A DNA stretch of 64,000 nucleotides from an uncultured Pelagibacteraceae bacterium (lineage in GTDB: Bacteria; Pseudomonadota; Alphaproteobacteria; Pelagibacterales; Pelagibacteraceae), in the NCBI GenBank assembly GCA_902604795.1, contig CACKZV010000005.1, positions 1-64,000 on the forward strand, written 5' to 3'. Below, piece by piece: positions 53,864 to 62,378 of this stretch. The notes beneath the pieces were generated by a model. That model was given only the letters and a program-made list of their open reading frames with translations, made no database searches and had not been told where the DNA came from. Each line of letters opens with the position of its first letter. Positions within the stretch are counted from its first letter, which is position 1. A program made the position numbers and the translations under genes.

Positions 53864-56014
53864 TTAACTTTTTTTAATTAATCTATTTAAGTGCAAGAGA
53901 GGTTCTGTATAGCCAGAAGGCTGTGATTTTCCATGAAAGATTAGTTCACATGCTGCTTTAAAAGCAATAGATTTGTCATACTCTGGAGACATACTTTCGT
54001 AGCTAGAGTCGTCTTTATTCTGTTTATCAACAACTTTTGCCATTTTTTTTAAAATTTCAAGAACCTGTCTATTCGAACACAAGCCATGATGAAGCCAATT
54101 GGCAATATGTTGAGATGAAATTCTTAAGGTTGCTCTATCTTCCATTAATCCAATATCATTTATATCAGGAACTTTGGAACAACCTATGCCTTGATCAATC
54201 CATCTGACAACATAACCTAAAATAGTTTGAGCAGAGTTTGAAATTTCAGTATTAATTTCATCTACAGACCAATTAGGACGATCTGCTATTGGAATAGCAA
54301 GAAGATCAGATAACTTTGATGGCTCTCTTTTTAATATTGCTTTTTGCTTTTCAAAAACATTTACTTCATGATAGTGCATAACATGCAATGCAGCGGCAGT
54401 AGGGGAAGGAACCCAAGCACAGTTTGCGCCAGCATTCACATGTCCAATTTTTTGTTCCATCATTTCTTTCATTTTGTCTGGCATGGCCCACATTCCTTTA
54501 CCTATTTGAGCAACTCCTGAAAACCCACATTTTAAGCCTATATCTACGTTATTGTCCTCATAGGTTTTAATCCATTTAGACTCTTTCATATCTCCTTTTT
54601 TGATCATTGGTCCAGCTTCCATTGAGGTGTGCATCTCATCACCAGTTCTATCTAAAAATCCAGTGTTTATAAAAAATACTCTATCTTTAAGTGTTCTAAT
54701 ACATTCTTTAAGGTTTGCAGATGTTCTTCTTTCTTCATCCATAATTCCACACTTAATTGTATTTTTTTCTAACTTTAAAACTTCTTCAACTTTTGTAAAA
54801 ATTAAATTAGTAAATTCTGTTTCCTCTGGACCATGCATTTTTGGTTTAACTATATAAATTGAACCTTCTCTAGAATTACCTTTTCTTTTTAAATCATGAA
54901 TACAAGCTGCTGAGGTTATGAAAGCATCCATTATTCCCTCAGGAACCTCTGATCCATCATTTAAAATAATTGCAGGGTTTGTCATTAAGTGTCCAACATT
55001 TCTCACAAGCAAAAGACTTCTTCCGTGAAGTTTTAACTTTTGACCATTCAATGAAGTGTAACTCCTATCTGGATTAAGTTTTCTTTCTAATTCTTTACCA
55101 TTTTTCTCAAATATTGATTTTAAATTTCCTTTCATCAATCCTAGCCAATTTCTATAACAAGTTACTTTATCTTCAGCATCTACTGCGGCTACACTATCTT
55201 CATGGTCACAAATTGTTGATACAGCAGACTCAACTATAATATCGCTTATACCAGCAGTATCTCTTGCAGCACTAAATGCTCTAGGATTAATAATTATTTC
55301 AAGATGAAGATTATTATTTTTTAAAATTATAGCATTTGGTTTGGCCGCATCTCCTCTATGACCAATAAACTTCTCCAAATCTGATAAATTATATTCTTTG
55401 TTTTCCTTATAGATTGAGAGTTTTTTATTATGTACTGCTAAACCTGTAATATCTTTCCAGTCAAGATCATTTATTGGAAAATATTTGTTCAAAAAGTTTC
55501 TAGTGTATTTAATTACTTCTTGTCCTCTTAAAGGATCATATTTTTCACTTCCACTTTCTTCTGACTCTATTATATTTGATCCATAAAGACTGTCATATAA
55601 GCTTACCCATCTTGCATTTGCAGCATTCAGGCTATATCTAGAGTTCATTATTGGAACAACTAATTGTGGTCCTGCTATATTAGATATTTCTTCATCTAAA
55701 TTTTTAGTTTCTATTTTAAAATCTTTACCTTCTTTTTTTAAATAACCTATTTCTTCTAAAAAAATTTTATATTTATTATAGTCAATCCCGTGGTCTCTAT
55801 TTTTTTTATGCCACAGATCTATTTCTTGTTGTAATGTTTCTCTGATTTCAAGTAATTTTTTATTTTTAGGCGCTAATTCATGCACCACTTTGTCAAAACC
55901 TTCCCAGAACTCGTCAGGACCAACATTAGTATCCAGTAAAAGCTCATTTTTGACAAAATCAGCTAGTTCTTTTGCTACAGATAAGTTGTGGATTTTGATG
56001 TATTGCTCTCTCAT
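53864..56014 (-). CDS. glcB: Malate synthase G
   Basis: Condenses glyoxylate with acetyl-CoA to malate; 716 residues, the length of isoform G. Recognisable are GMWAMPDKMKEMMEQK, the HAGANCAWVPSPTAAALH-like NAGANCAWVPSPTAAALHVMHY segment and a catalytic Asp region near RSYTSLNG. In SAR11 this enzyme supports glycolate/glyoxylate use. Its 96-base upstream spacer contains no glycine-riboswitch-like aptamer. Confidence 0.96.
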   Translation of the reverse strand: MREQYIKIHNLSVAKELADFVKNELLLDTNVGPDEFWEGFDKVVHELAPKNKKLLEIRETLQQEIDLWHKKNRDHGIDYNKYKIFLEEIGYLKKEGKDFKIETKNLDEEISNIAGPQLVVPIMNSRYSLNAANARWVSLYDSLYGSNIIESEESGSEKYDPLRGQEVIKYTRNFLNKYFPINDLDWKDITGLAVHNKKLSIYKENKEYNLSDLEKFIGHRGDAAKPNAIILKNNNLHLEIIINPRAFSAARDTAGISDIIVESAVSTICDHEDSVAAVDAEDKVTCYRNWLGLMKGNLKSIFEKNGKELERKLNPDRSYTSLNGQKLKLHGRSLLLVRNVGHLMTNPAIILNDGSEVPEGIMDAFITSAACIHDLKRKGNSREGSIYIVKPKMHGPEETEFTNLIFTKVEEVLKLEKNTIKCGIMDEERRTSANLKECIRTLKDRVFFINTGFLDRTGDEMHTSMEAGPMIKKGDMKESKWIKTYEDNNVDIGLKCGFSGVAQIGKGMWAMPDKMKEMMEQKIGHVNAGANCAWVPSPTAAALHVMHYHEVNVFEKQKAILKREPSKLSDLLAIPIADRPNWSVDEINTEISNSAQTILGYVVRWIDQGIGCSKVPDINDIGLMEDRATLRISSQHIANWLHHGLCSNRQVLEILKKMAKVVDKQNKDDSSYESMSPEYDKSIAFKAACELIFHGKSQPSGYTEPLLHLNRLIKKS

Positions 56015-56028
56015 AAATTGAAAATCTT

Positions 56029-56051
56029 ATAATAAATTATCATTTTTGCGC
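56029..56051 (-). promoter_or_regulatory. Inferred glcB promoter
   Basis: On the minus strand TTGATT and TATTAT (plus-strand 56029-56034) are separated by 17 bases, followed by 14 bases to the glcB ATG at 56014. Inferred leader about 7 bases. The spacer is shared with the divergent accA promoter. Confidence 0.4.
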
Positions 56052-56068
56052 AATCAAAATTACTTATT

Positions 56069-56099
56069 TTAACAATTTATCGCCTTTTTTGTTTATAAT
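56069..56099 (+). promoter_or_regulatory. Inferred accA promoter
   Basis: A perfect TATAAT (56094-56099) followed by ACTTA lies 11 bases before the accA ATG; TTAACA (56069-56074) is a possible -35 with 19-base spacing. Predicted leader about 5 bases, with no room for a Shine-Dalgarno site. Confidence 0.5.
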
Positions 56100-56110
56100 A
56101 CTTACTCTAT

Positions 56111-57217
56111 ATGAAAAATTACCTAAATTTTGAGACTGATATCAAAAATCTTGAAGAGGAATTAGATAAACTAAAAGACCCCTATAATCAGGAAGGTTTA
56201 TCTGAAGTTGACACTTCAAGAATAAGCAAAGTTGAAGAAGAAATAAATGAAAAGTTAGAGAAAATTTATTCTAACTTAGATCCATGGCAAACAGCATTAG
56301 TTGCTCGTCATGAAGATAGACCTAAAGCAAAATTTTTTGTTGAAAATCTTTTTGATGATTTTATTCAACTTTCTGGAGATAGATATTATGGTGAGGACAA
56401 AGCTGTTATAGCTGGTTTTGCAAAATTCGATGGTAAATCTGTTTTAGTAATCGGTCAAGAAAAGGGATCAGATCTTAATAAAAGAATAGATCATAATTTT
56501 GGAATGATGAGACCAGAGGGTTACAGAAAGACAATTAGACTTATGGAGTTAGCTAACAAGTTTAAAATTCCAATTATTTCAATTGTAGATACTCCAGGAG
56601 CATATCCAGGAGTTGGTGCAGAGGAAAGAGGTCAAGCTGAAGCAATAGCAAAATCTATTGAATGCTCTATGAAGTTAACAGTCCCTACAATTGCGATAAT
56701 AATTGGAGAGGGCGGATCTGGAGGAGCAATAGCTTTAGCATCATCTAATAAAGTAATTATGCTTCAAAACGCAATATACTCTGTTATTTCCCCGGAAGGA
56801 TGTGCCACCATTTTATGGAGAGATCCAAAAAAAACTTTAGAAGCTTCAACTGCAATGAAAATGTCATCTAGTGATCTTTTAAAATTAAATATAATTGATG
56901 AAATAATTCCAGAACCAGTTGGAGGTGCTCATCGAGATAAAGATCTAATATTGGATAATGTAAGAGACTCATTAAAGAAAAATTTAAATTTTTTTGAAAC
57001 AATGGATAAAGATGAAATTCTTATTCATAGAAAAAATAAATTTTTGTCAATTGGAAGAAATAAAGGATTTACAACACAATCAGAAGATGGAAATGATCTA
57101 TCTATGAAGGCAAATGTATTTGAAAGTATTAATCAAAACTTTAAGAAGAATTCTAAAATTTATTATGGTGTATTTGCTGCTGTTTTATTGATATTATTTT
57201 TAAGCATTCTTTTATAA
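56111..57217 (+). CDS. accA: Acetyl-CoA carboxylase carboxyltransferase alpha with C-terminal membrane segment
   Basis: Alpha subunit, 368 residues against the usual ~320. Core features are normal: LNFETDIKNLEEEL start, PWQTALVARHEDRPK, ISIVDTPGAYPGVGAEERGQ, GEGGSGGAIALASS and SPEGCATILWRD. The core ends at about residue 316 (FLSIGR). The extra ~52 residues finish with a hydrophobic helix (about 351-368, YYGVFAAVLLILFLSILL) preceded by Lys residues, which looks like a tail anchor. The last 6 bases overlap secA. Confidence 0.93.
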   Translation: MKNYLNFETDIKNLEEELDKLKDPYNQEGLSEVDTSRISKVEEEINEKLEKIYSNLDPWQTALVARHEDRPKAKFFVENLFDDFIQLSGDRYYGEDKAVIAGFAKFDGKSVLVIGQEKGSDLNKRIDHNFGMMRPEGYRKTIRLMELANKFKIPIISIVDTPGAYPGVGAEERGQAEAIAKSIECSMKLTVPTIAIIIGEGGSGGAIALASSNKVIMLQNAIYSVISPEGCATILWRDPKKTLEASTAMKMSSSDLLKLNIIDEIIPEPVGGAHRDKDLILDNVRDSLKKNLNFFETMDKDEILIHRKNKFLSIGRNKGFTTQSEDGNDLSMKANVFESINQNFKKNSKIYYGVFAAVLLILFLSILL

Positions 57218-59758
57218 AGCACCACAACAATGCTTGAACTTTTTCCCTGTTGCCTCACATCTTTCATTTCTAGAAATTTTTCCTTCTTTATTTGTTACAA
57301 GTAAACATTTTGGATTATTATTTGTATTTATGCTTTTTTCATTTTGAACATCATTTTGATCATCATTTTTTTCAATAAGTTTTAAATTAAATAAAATTGT
57401 AATCAAATCATACTTAAGTTTACTTAATAAATTTTCAAAAAGTGTAAATGCCTCTTTCTTATATTCAACTAAAGGATCTCTTTGTCCATAAGATCTTAAA
57501 CCAATCACTTGTCTTAATTGTTCTAAATATTGAATATGTAATTTCCAATTTTGATCAATTAGTTGTAAAAAAATTCTTTTTTCTATTTCGTTATATTGCT
57601 CTTCATTTAACATTTTTATTTTCTCTTCTCTTGAACTATTAAATTTATTTTTTATTTTTTCTTCAAAAGCCTTATTTTCGAGATTAACTAATTCATTAAT
57701 TTCACTTTCTTCAAATGATTTTCCAAATAAAGATTTTAATTGCATATGGATTTCATTTGATCCAGCATTGGCTAACTTCTTTGTTTTCTTAAGTTTCAAA
57801 TCATCAATAATTTCATCTAAAAAATTTTCAGAATATTGCTTAGAGTCTTTATTTTCTATAACTTCATTTCTTTGCGAAAATATTACTTGCCTTTGATCAT
57901 TTAAAACATTATCAAATTTCAAAAGAGTTTTTCTAATATCAAAATTTCTTGCCTCAACTTTTTGTTGTGCTCTTTCTAATGCTTTATTTATCCAAGGATG
58001 GTCTATACTTTCTCCATCTTTAAGTCCAAGTTTTTCAAGTATATTATTCATTGACTCAGACCCAAAAATTCTCATCAAATCATCCTCTAAACTTACATAG
58101 AATATAGAACTACCTTCATCACCTTGTCTACCTGATCTCCCTCTTGCTTGATTATCTACTCTCCTACTTTCCATCCTTTCTGTACCAATGACAAACAATC
58201 CTCCCAATTTTTTTATCTCAGCTTTATCACTTTCATCCTGACCTCCCAATTTGATATCAACCCCTCTACCTGAAATACTTGTAGTAATAATTATTGAGTT
58301 TTTTTTCCCTGCATCTGCAATAATTTCAGCTTCCCTCTGGTGATTTTTTGCATTTAAAACTGTGTGTTTAATATTTTTTTTATCTAATAGGTTTGAGAAG
58401 TGTTCAGACTTATTTATACTTGAAGTGAAAACTAATAATGGCTGACCTTTTGCGTTGCATTCAACAATCTTATTAATTATTGCCTCGTCTTTTTCATTAC
58501 TAGTTCTAAATATTTGATCATTCGAGTCTTTTCTTATCATCTTCTTGTTGGTAGGGATTGATAATACTGGTAGATTATAGATTTCAAAAAATTCCTCTGA
58601 CTCTGTTAAGGCTGTACCGGTGCATCCAGCTATTTTTTTGTAGAGTTTAAAAAAATTTTGGTAAGTAATTGATGCTAAAGTTTGATTTTCAGCATTAATT
58701 GTTAAATTTTCTTTTGCCTCTAGACTTTGATGAAGGCCATCACCAAACCTCCTTCCTGGTAATTGTCTACCAGTTTGTTCATCAATAATTATTATTTGCC
58801 CATCTTTTACAATGTAATCTCTTCCACTCTGAAAAAGGTGTATTGCACGCAATGATTGATTAACTAAATGAACAATATGAAGGTTTTCTGGATCATAAAA
58901 ATTTTTATTTTTAAGTATTCCAGCATTTGAAAATATACTCTCAACATTATCCACACCATTATTAGTTAATAAAATATTCCTATCTTTTTCATCTATTTCA
59001 AAATCTTCTTTTTTTAAATTTTTAACAAGTTTATCAACAGCTATATATTGATTAGTTTTATCTTCCGTTGCTCCTGAAATTATTAGAGGTGTCCTAGCCT
59101 CATCAATTAAACAAGAGTCAATTTCATCAACAATCGCATAATTATGCTCTCTTTGAACCATAGTCTCTTTAGAAAATTTCATATTATCTCTTAAATAATC
59201 AAAACCCAATTCACTATTAGTAGAATAAGTTATATCTTTTGAATAATTTTCTTTCCTTTCTAAATCATCTTGCCCAGTATTAATATATCCACAAGTTAAA
59301 CCTAAAAACTCATAAATCTTTCCCATATTCTCGCTATCTCTTTTAGCCAAATAATCATTAACAGTTACTATATGGACACCTTTTTTTTCTAGAGCATTAA
59401 GGAAAGCCGCAAGGGCTATGGTTAATGTTTTACCTTCTCCAGTTTTCATTTCTGCAATTTTATTCTCATGGATTACAACACCGCCAATTAGCTGAACATC
59501 AAAGTGTCTTTCATTTCTAATTCTTTTAGAGGCTTCCCTAACCATTGAGAAAGCTTCAGGCAAAAGGTCATTTAAACTTTTACCATTTTTAATTTCTTCT
59601 ATCAGTTTCTCAGTTTTTTTTGGAAACATTTCGTCAGATAAATTTTCTAAATCTTTTTCTAAAAGATTAACTTTATTGACAATTTGTTTAATTCGGTCTA
59701 GTTCCTTTTCATTACCGCTTTTAATAAGCTTTGAAAATATATTAAGTGGGTTAAACAT
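57212..59758 (-). CDS. secA: Preprotein translocase ATPase SecA
   Basis: Export motor of 848 residues. Walker A is MKTGEGKT (104-111) and DEAD-like motif II is VDEID. The domain order is normal: nucleotide-binding 1, preprotein cross-linking, NBD2 with ITTSISGRGVDI, helical scaffold. The C-terminal zinc motif, normally CPCGSGKKYKHC, is altered to RCEATGKKFKHCC (833-845): one cysteine is lost and the loop is one residue shorter. The zinc tail binds SecB/lipids in other bacteria. Confidence 0.96.
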   Translation of the reverse strand: MFNPLNIFSKLIKSGNEKELDRIKQIVNKVNLLEKDLENLSDEMFPKKTEKLIEEIKNGKSLNDLLPEAFSMVREASKRIRNERHFDVQLIGGVVIHENKIAEMKTGEGKTLTIALAAFLNALEKKGVHIVTVNDYLAKRDSENMGKIYEFLGLTCGYINTGQDDLERKENYSKDITYSTNSELGFDYLRDNMKFSKETMVQREHNYAIVDEIDSCLIDEARTPLIISGATEDKTNQYIAVDKLVKNLKKEDFEIDEKDRNILLTNNGVDNVESIFSNAGILKNKNFYDPENLHIVHLVNQSLRAIHLFQSGRDYIVKDGQIIIIDEQTGRQLPGRRFGDGLHQSLEAKENLTINAENQTLASITYQNFFKLYKKIAGCTGTALTESEEFFEIYNLPVLSIPTNKKMIRKDSNDQIFRTSNEKDEAIINKIVECNAKGQPLLVFTSSINKSEHFSNLLDKKNIKHTVLNAKNHQREAEIIADAGKKNSIIITTSISGRGVDIKLGGQDESDKAEIKKLGGLFVIGTERMESRRVDNQARGRSGRQGDEGSSIFYVSLEDDLMRIFGSESMNNILEKLGLKDGESIDHPWINKALERAQQKVEARNFDIRKTLLKFDNVLNDQRQVIFSQRNEVIENKDSKQYSENFLDEIIDDLKLKKTKKLANAGSNEIHMQLKSLFGKSFEESEINELVNLENKAFEEKIKNKFNSSREEKIKMLNEEQYNEIEKRIFLQLIDQNWKLHIQYLEQLRQVIGLRSYGQRDPLVEYKKEAFTLFENLLSKLKYDLITILFNLKLIEKNDDQNDVQNEKSINTNNNPKCLLVTNKEGKISRNERCEATGKKFKHCCGAL

Positions 59759-59816
59759 TTTGATATAAAATTAAATATTAGAAATATATAGTAATTAATT
59801 AATTATTTTAAATATA

Positions 59817-61118
59817 ATGAAATTTAACATAAACAATTTTATAAAAACTGGCAGTCAAAGCTCTAAAATTGTTGATTTTCAGGATTTAGATCATATTGAT
59901 GGAGTTTCAATTTCTGCAGTCAGCGCTGGCTTATACAAATTTAAGAGAGATGAATTAGTTTTATTTTATTTTAGAGATGGCGCAAATTATGCCTCTGTAT
60001 ATACCCAATCAAAGTTAATATCAGAAAATTTAAAATGGAATAAAAAAATAAAAGCAAAAAAAATATTTGCATTATTAGTTAACACTAGAAATGCCAATGC
60101 ATTAACAGGTCAAGAAGGCTATGACGCATTGAAGAAAATTTCTTTAGATTTATCCTCAAAACTAACTGAGGTACAGAAAAGAGATGAAAATACTCCAAAA
60201 AAAATTTCTTCAAAAGAAATACTTTTTGGTTGTACAGGTACTATAGGAGAAAAATTTCCATTAGAAAAAATTAAAAATTCGTTACTAGAGTTAGTTGAGA
60301 AAATAAAATATACACAAAATAAATTAATCTGGATGAAAGCTGCAATGGGTATAATCACAACAGACTTAAAACCCAAATTGTCAATGGCCGAAACAAAAAT
60401 TGGTTCATCAACAATTAAAATTTATGGAATTGCAAAAGGTTCTGGTATGATTTATCCAAATATGGCAACTACATTGGGTTATATATTTACTGATGCAACT
60501 TTATCTTCATCAGTTTTAAATGATGTCTTAAAAAACAATATAAAGACAACATTCAATGCTATTTCATGTGATGGGGACACAAGTACCAATGATATGGTTT
60601 CTATATTTTCAACCTGCAAAGTTAACCATTCAGAAATTAAAAAATTTAATGATAGTAGGCTTAAAAACTTTAACAAGGCAGTTCACGACGTTTTGTTAAA
60701 TTTAGCTAAGCAAGTTGTTTCTGATGGAGAAGGAGCTTCTAAATTTATCTCTATTAATTGTATTAATTGCAGAACTGAAAAAGATGCAAAAAATATATCT
60801 TTTAAAATAGCAAACTCATTGTTAGTTAAGACAGCGATTGCAGGAACAGATCCGAACTGGGGAAGAGTGGCTATGGCAATTGGAAATAGTGACGCCAAAA
60901 TTAATGAACAAAAATTGTCTATTTCGTTCGGACCATATAAAATTTATCACAAAGGATCTTTATACAAATCCTACGATGAAGAAAAAGTAATGGAATACAT
61001 GAAAGGCAAATCAATTGAAATTGAAGTTGATATTGGTCAGGGAATTAAAAAATTTAAATCGTACACTATGGATTTAACAAAAAAATATATAGAAATTAAT
61101 GCTGATTATAGGACTTAG
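59817..61118 (+). CDS. argJ: Bifunctional ornithine acetyltransferase / N-acetylglutamate synthase
   Basis: Recycles the acetyl group in arginine synthesis. The 433-residue precursor self-cleaves before the nucleophilic Thr; here the site is MAT|TLG within GMIYPNMATTLGYIF, against the usual MAT|MLA. TGTIGE (oxyanion hole, here CTGTIGE) and KMAIAGTDPNWGR-like TAIAGTDPNWGRV are present. With argB, argD and argF in this window it covers most steps to citrulline. Upstream spacer shared with secA. Confidence 0.93.
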   Translation: MKFNINNFIKTGSQSSKIVDFQDLDHIDGVSISAVSAGLYKFKRDELVLFYFRDGANYASVYTQSKLISENLKWNKKIKAKKIFALLVNTRNANALTGQEGYDALKKISLDLSSKLTEVQKRDENTPKKISSKEILFGCTGTIGEKFPLEKIKNSLLELVEKIKYTQNKLIWMKAAMGIITTDLKPKLSMAETKIGSSTIKIYGIAKGSGMIYPNMATTLGYIFTDATLSSSVLNDVLKNNIKTTFNAISCDGDTSTNDMVSIFSTCKVNHSEIKKFNDSRLKNFNKAVHDVLLNLAKQVVSDGEGASKFISINCINCRTEKDAKNISFKIANSLLVKTAIAGTDPNWGRVAMAIGNSDAKINEQKLSISFGPYKIYHKGSLYKSYDEEKVMEYMKGKSIEIEVDIGQGIKKFKSYTMDLTKKYIEINADYRT

Positions 61119-61158
61119 CTATATTGAAATTTTATAGGATAATATTTACATAACAATT

Positions 61159-61584
61159 ATGATTAAATATTTACTATATTGTAAAGATTGTGAGCAAGAA
61201 TTTGAAAGTTGGTTTAGCGCTTCTGATGAATACGATAGATTACTAAAACTAAAACTTTTAAATTGTCAATCCTGCGAGTCAATAAATGTTGAAAAGTCAT
61301 TGATGTCCCCAAATTTATTAAACACCAAGAAAAAAGAAAATTTCAAAGAAATAAAAAAATATAAAGAAGTTCGTAAAAAACTTTCCGATTACAAAAAATT
61401 TGTAAAAGCAAATTTTGAGTATGTGGGAGAAAATTTTACCTATAAAGCAAGATCAATTCATTACGACAAAAAGAAACCAAAAAAAGGTATTTATGGTAGT
61501 GCTTCACTCAAAGATGTTAAGGAATTAAGAGAAGAAGGAATAGAAACTGATATTATACCTTGGATTGATGACAATAAAAATTAA
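61159..61584 (+). CDS. DUF1178 family protein
   Basis: Protein of 141 residues with an N-terminal CxxC (YCKDCEQEFESWF) and a second CxxC (CQSC), which could bind zinc, and a Lys-rich helical middle. The alphaproteobacterial DUF1178 family is typically encoded near argJ. Biochemical function unknown. It overlaps convergent ubiG by 4 bases. Confidence 0.85.
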   Translation: MIKYLLYCKDCEQEFESWFSASDEYDRLLKLKLLNCQSCESINVEKSLMSPNLLNTKKKENFKEIKKYKEVRKKLSDYKKFVKANFEYVGENFTYKARSIHYDKKKPKKGIYGSASLKDVKELREEGIETDIIPWIDDNKN

Positions 61585-62309
61585 ACTTTTTTGAATTCTG
61601 AAATATAATTTACAGATTTGTCAGATGTAACAGACCATTTATTTAAGATAGGATTAAATGTCATTCCATCAATTTTTTTTAGTTTTAATGAATTTTTTTT
61701 ACAAATATCTGTCAAATGTTCTGGTTTAACAAATTTCTCCCAATCATGAGTACCTATTGGAAGCCATTTTAAAACATATTCGGCTCCCACAATCGCGAAT
61801 AAATATGATTTAAGTGTTTTGTTTAAGGTAGCAATGAACATCACACCTGATTTCTTTAAAAACTTCGAACTTTCTTTAATGAAAAAATCAATATCCTCAA
61901 CATGTTCAACAATCTCCATATTCAAAATAATATCAAATCTTTTCTTAATTTTTAAATTTTCTGGAGAGGAATTATAATATTTAATTTTAAGTTTACTTTT
62001 TTTTAAATGATACTTAGCTACTTTTATATTTTTGGAAGAAGCATCTATACCAACAACATTTGCTCCAAGTTTAGCCATAGGTTCTGAGAGTAATCCACCA
62101 CCGCATCCAATATCTAAAATGCTCAAGCCTTTAAAAGGTTCATGTGCAATTTTAATTTTAAACTCAGATAAAATTGTATCTCTTATGTATTTTATTCTTA
62201 TCGGGTTAAATTTATGTAATGGCTTAAATTTTCCATTAGGATCCCACCATTCCTCAGCTATTTTTGAAAATTTTTCTATTTCTTTTTTATTTATTGTGTT
62301 ATTTTTCAT
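61581..62309 (-). CDS. ubiG: Ubiquinone biosynthesis O-methyltransferase
   Basis: SAM-dependent methyltransferase of 242 residues acting twice in ubiquinone synthesis. N-terminal KFSKIAEEWWDPNGKFKPLH is the UbiG signature; motif I is LDIGCGGGLLSEPMA and the EHV segment follows (EIVEHVED). Divergent from lysC as in many alphaproteobacteria. A TGTAAT -10-like element lies 11 bases before its ATG. Confidence 0.95.
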   Translation of the reverse strand: MKNNTINKKEIEKFSKIAEEWWDPNGKFKPLHKFNPIRIKYIRDTILSEFKIKIAHEPFKGLSILDIGCGGGLLSEPMAKLGANVVGIDASSKNIKVAKYHLKKSKLKIKYYNSSPENLKIKKRFDIILNMEIVEHVEDIDFFIKESSKFLKKSGVMFIATLNKTLKSYLFAIVGAEYVLKWLPIGTHDWEKFVKPEHLTDICKKNSLKLKKIDGMTFNPILNKWSVTSDKSVNYISEFKKV

Positions 62310-62378
62310 TGTTTATTGACATTACAATCAAGATGTATTTTATCAATATATTTTAATTTATATTAAAAAAAATTATCA

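Noticed and set aside
62310..62378. Full lysC promoter from the perfect TTGACA at 62316
   Set aside because: No good -10 hexamer lies 16-18 bases downstream (TTTATC/TATCAA are weak), so only the -35-like match is noted and no promoter feature is called.
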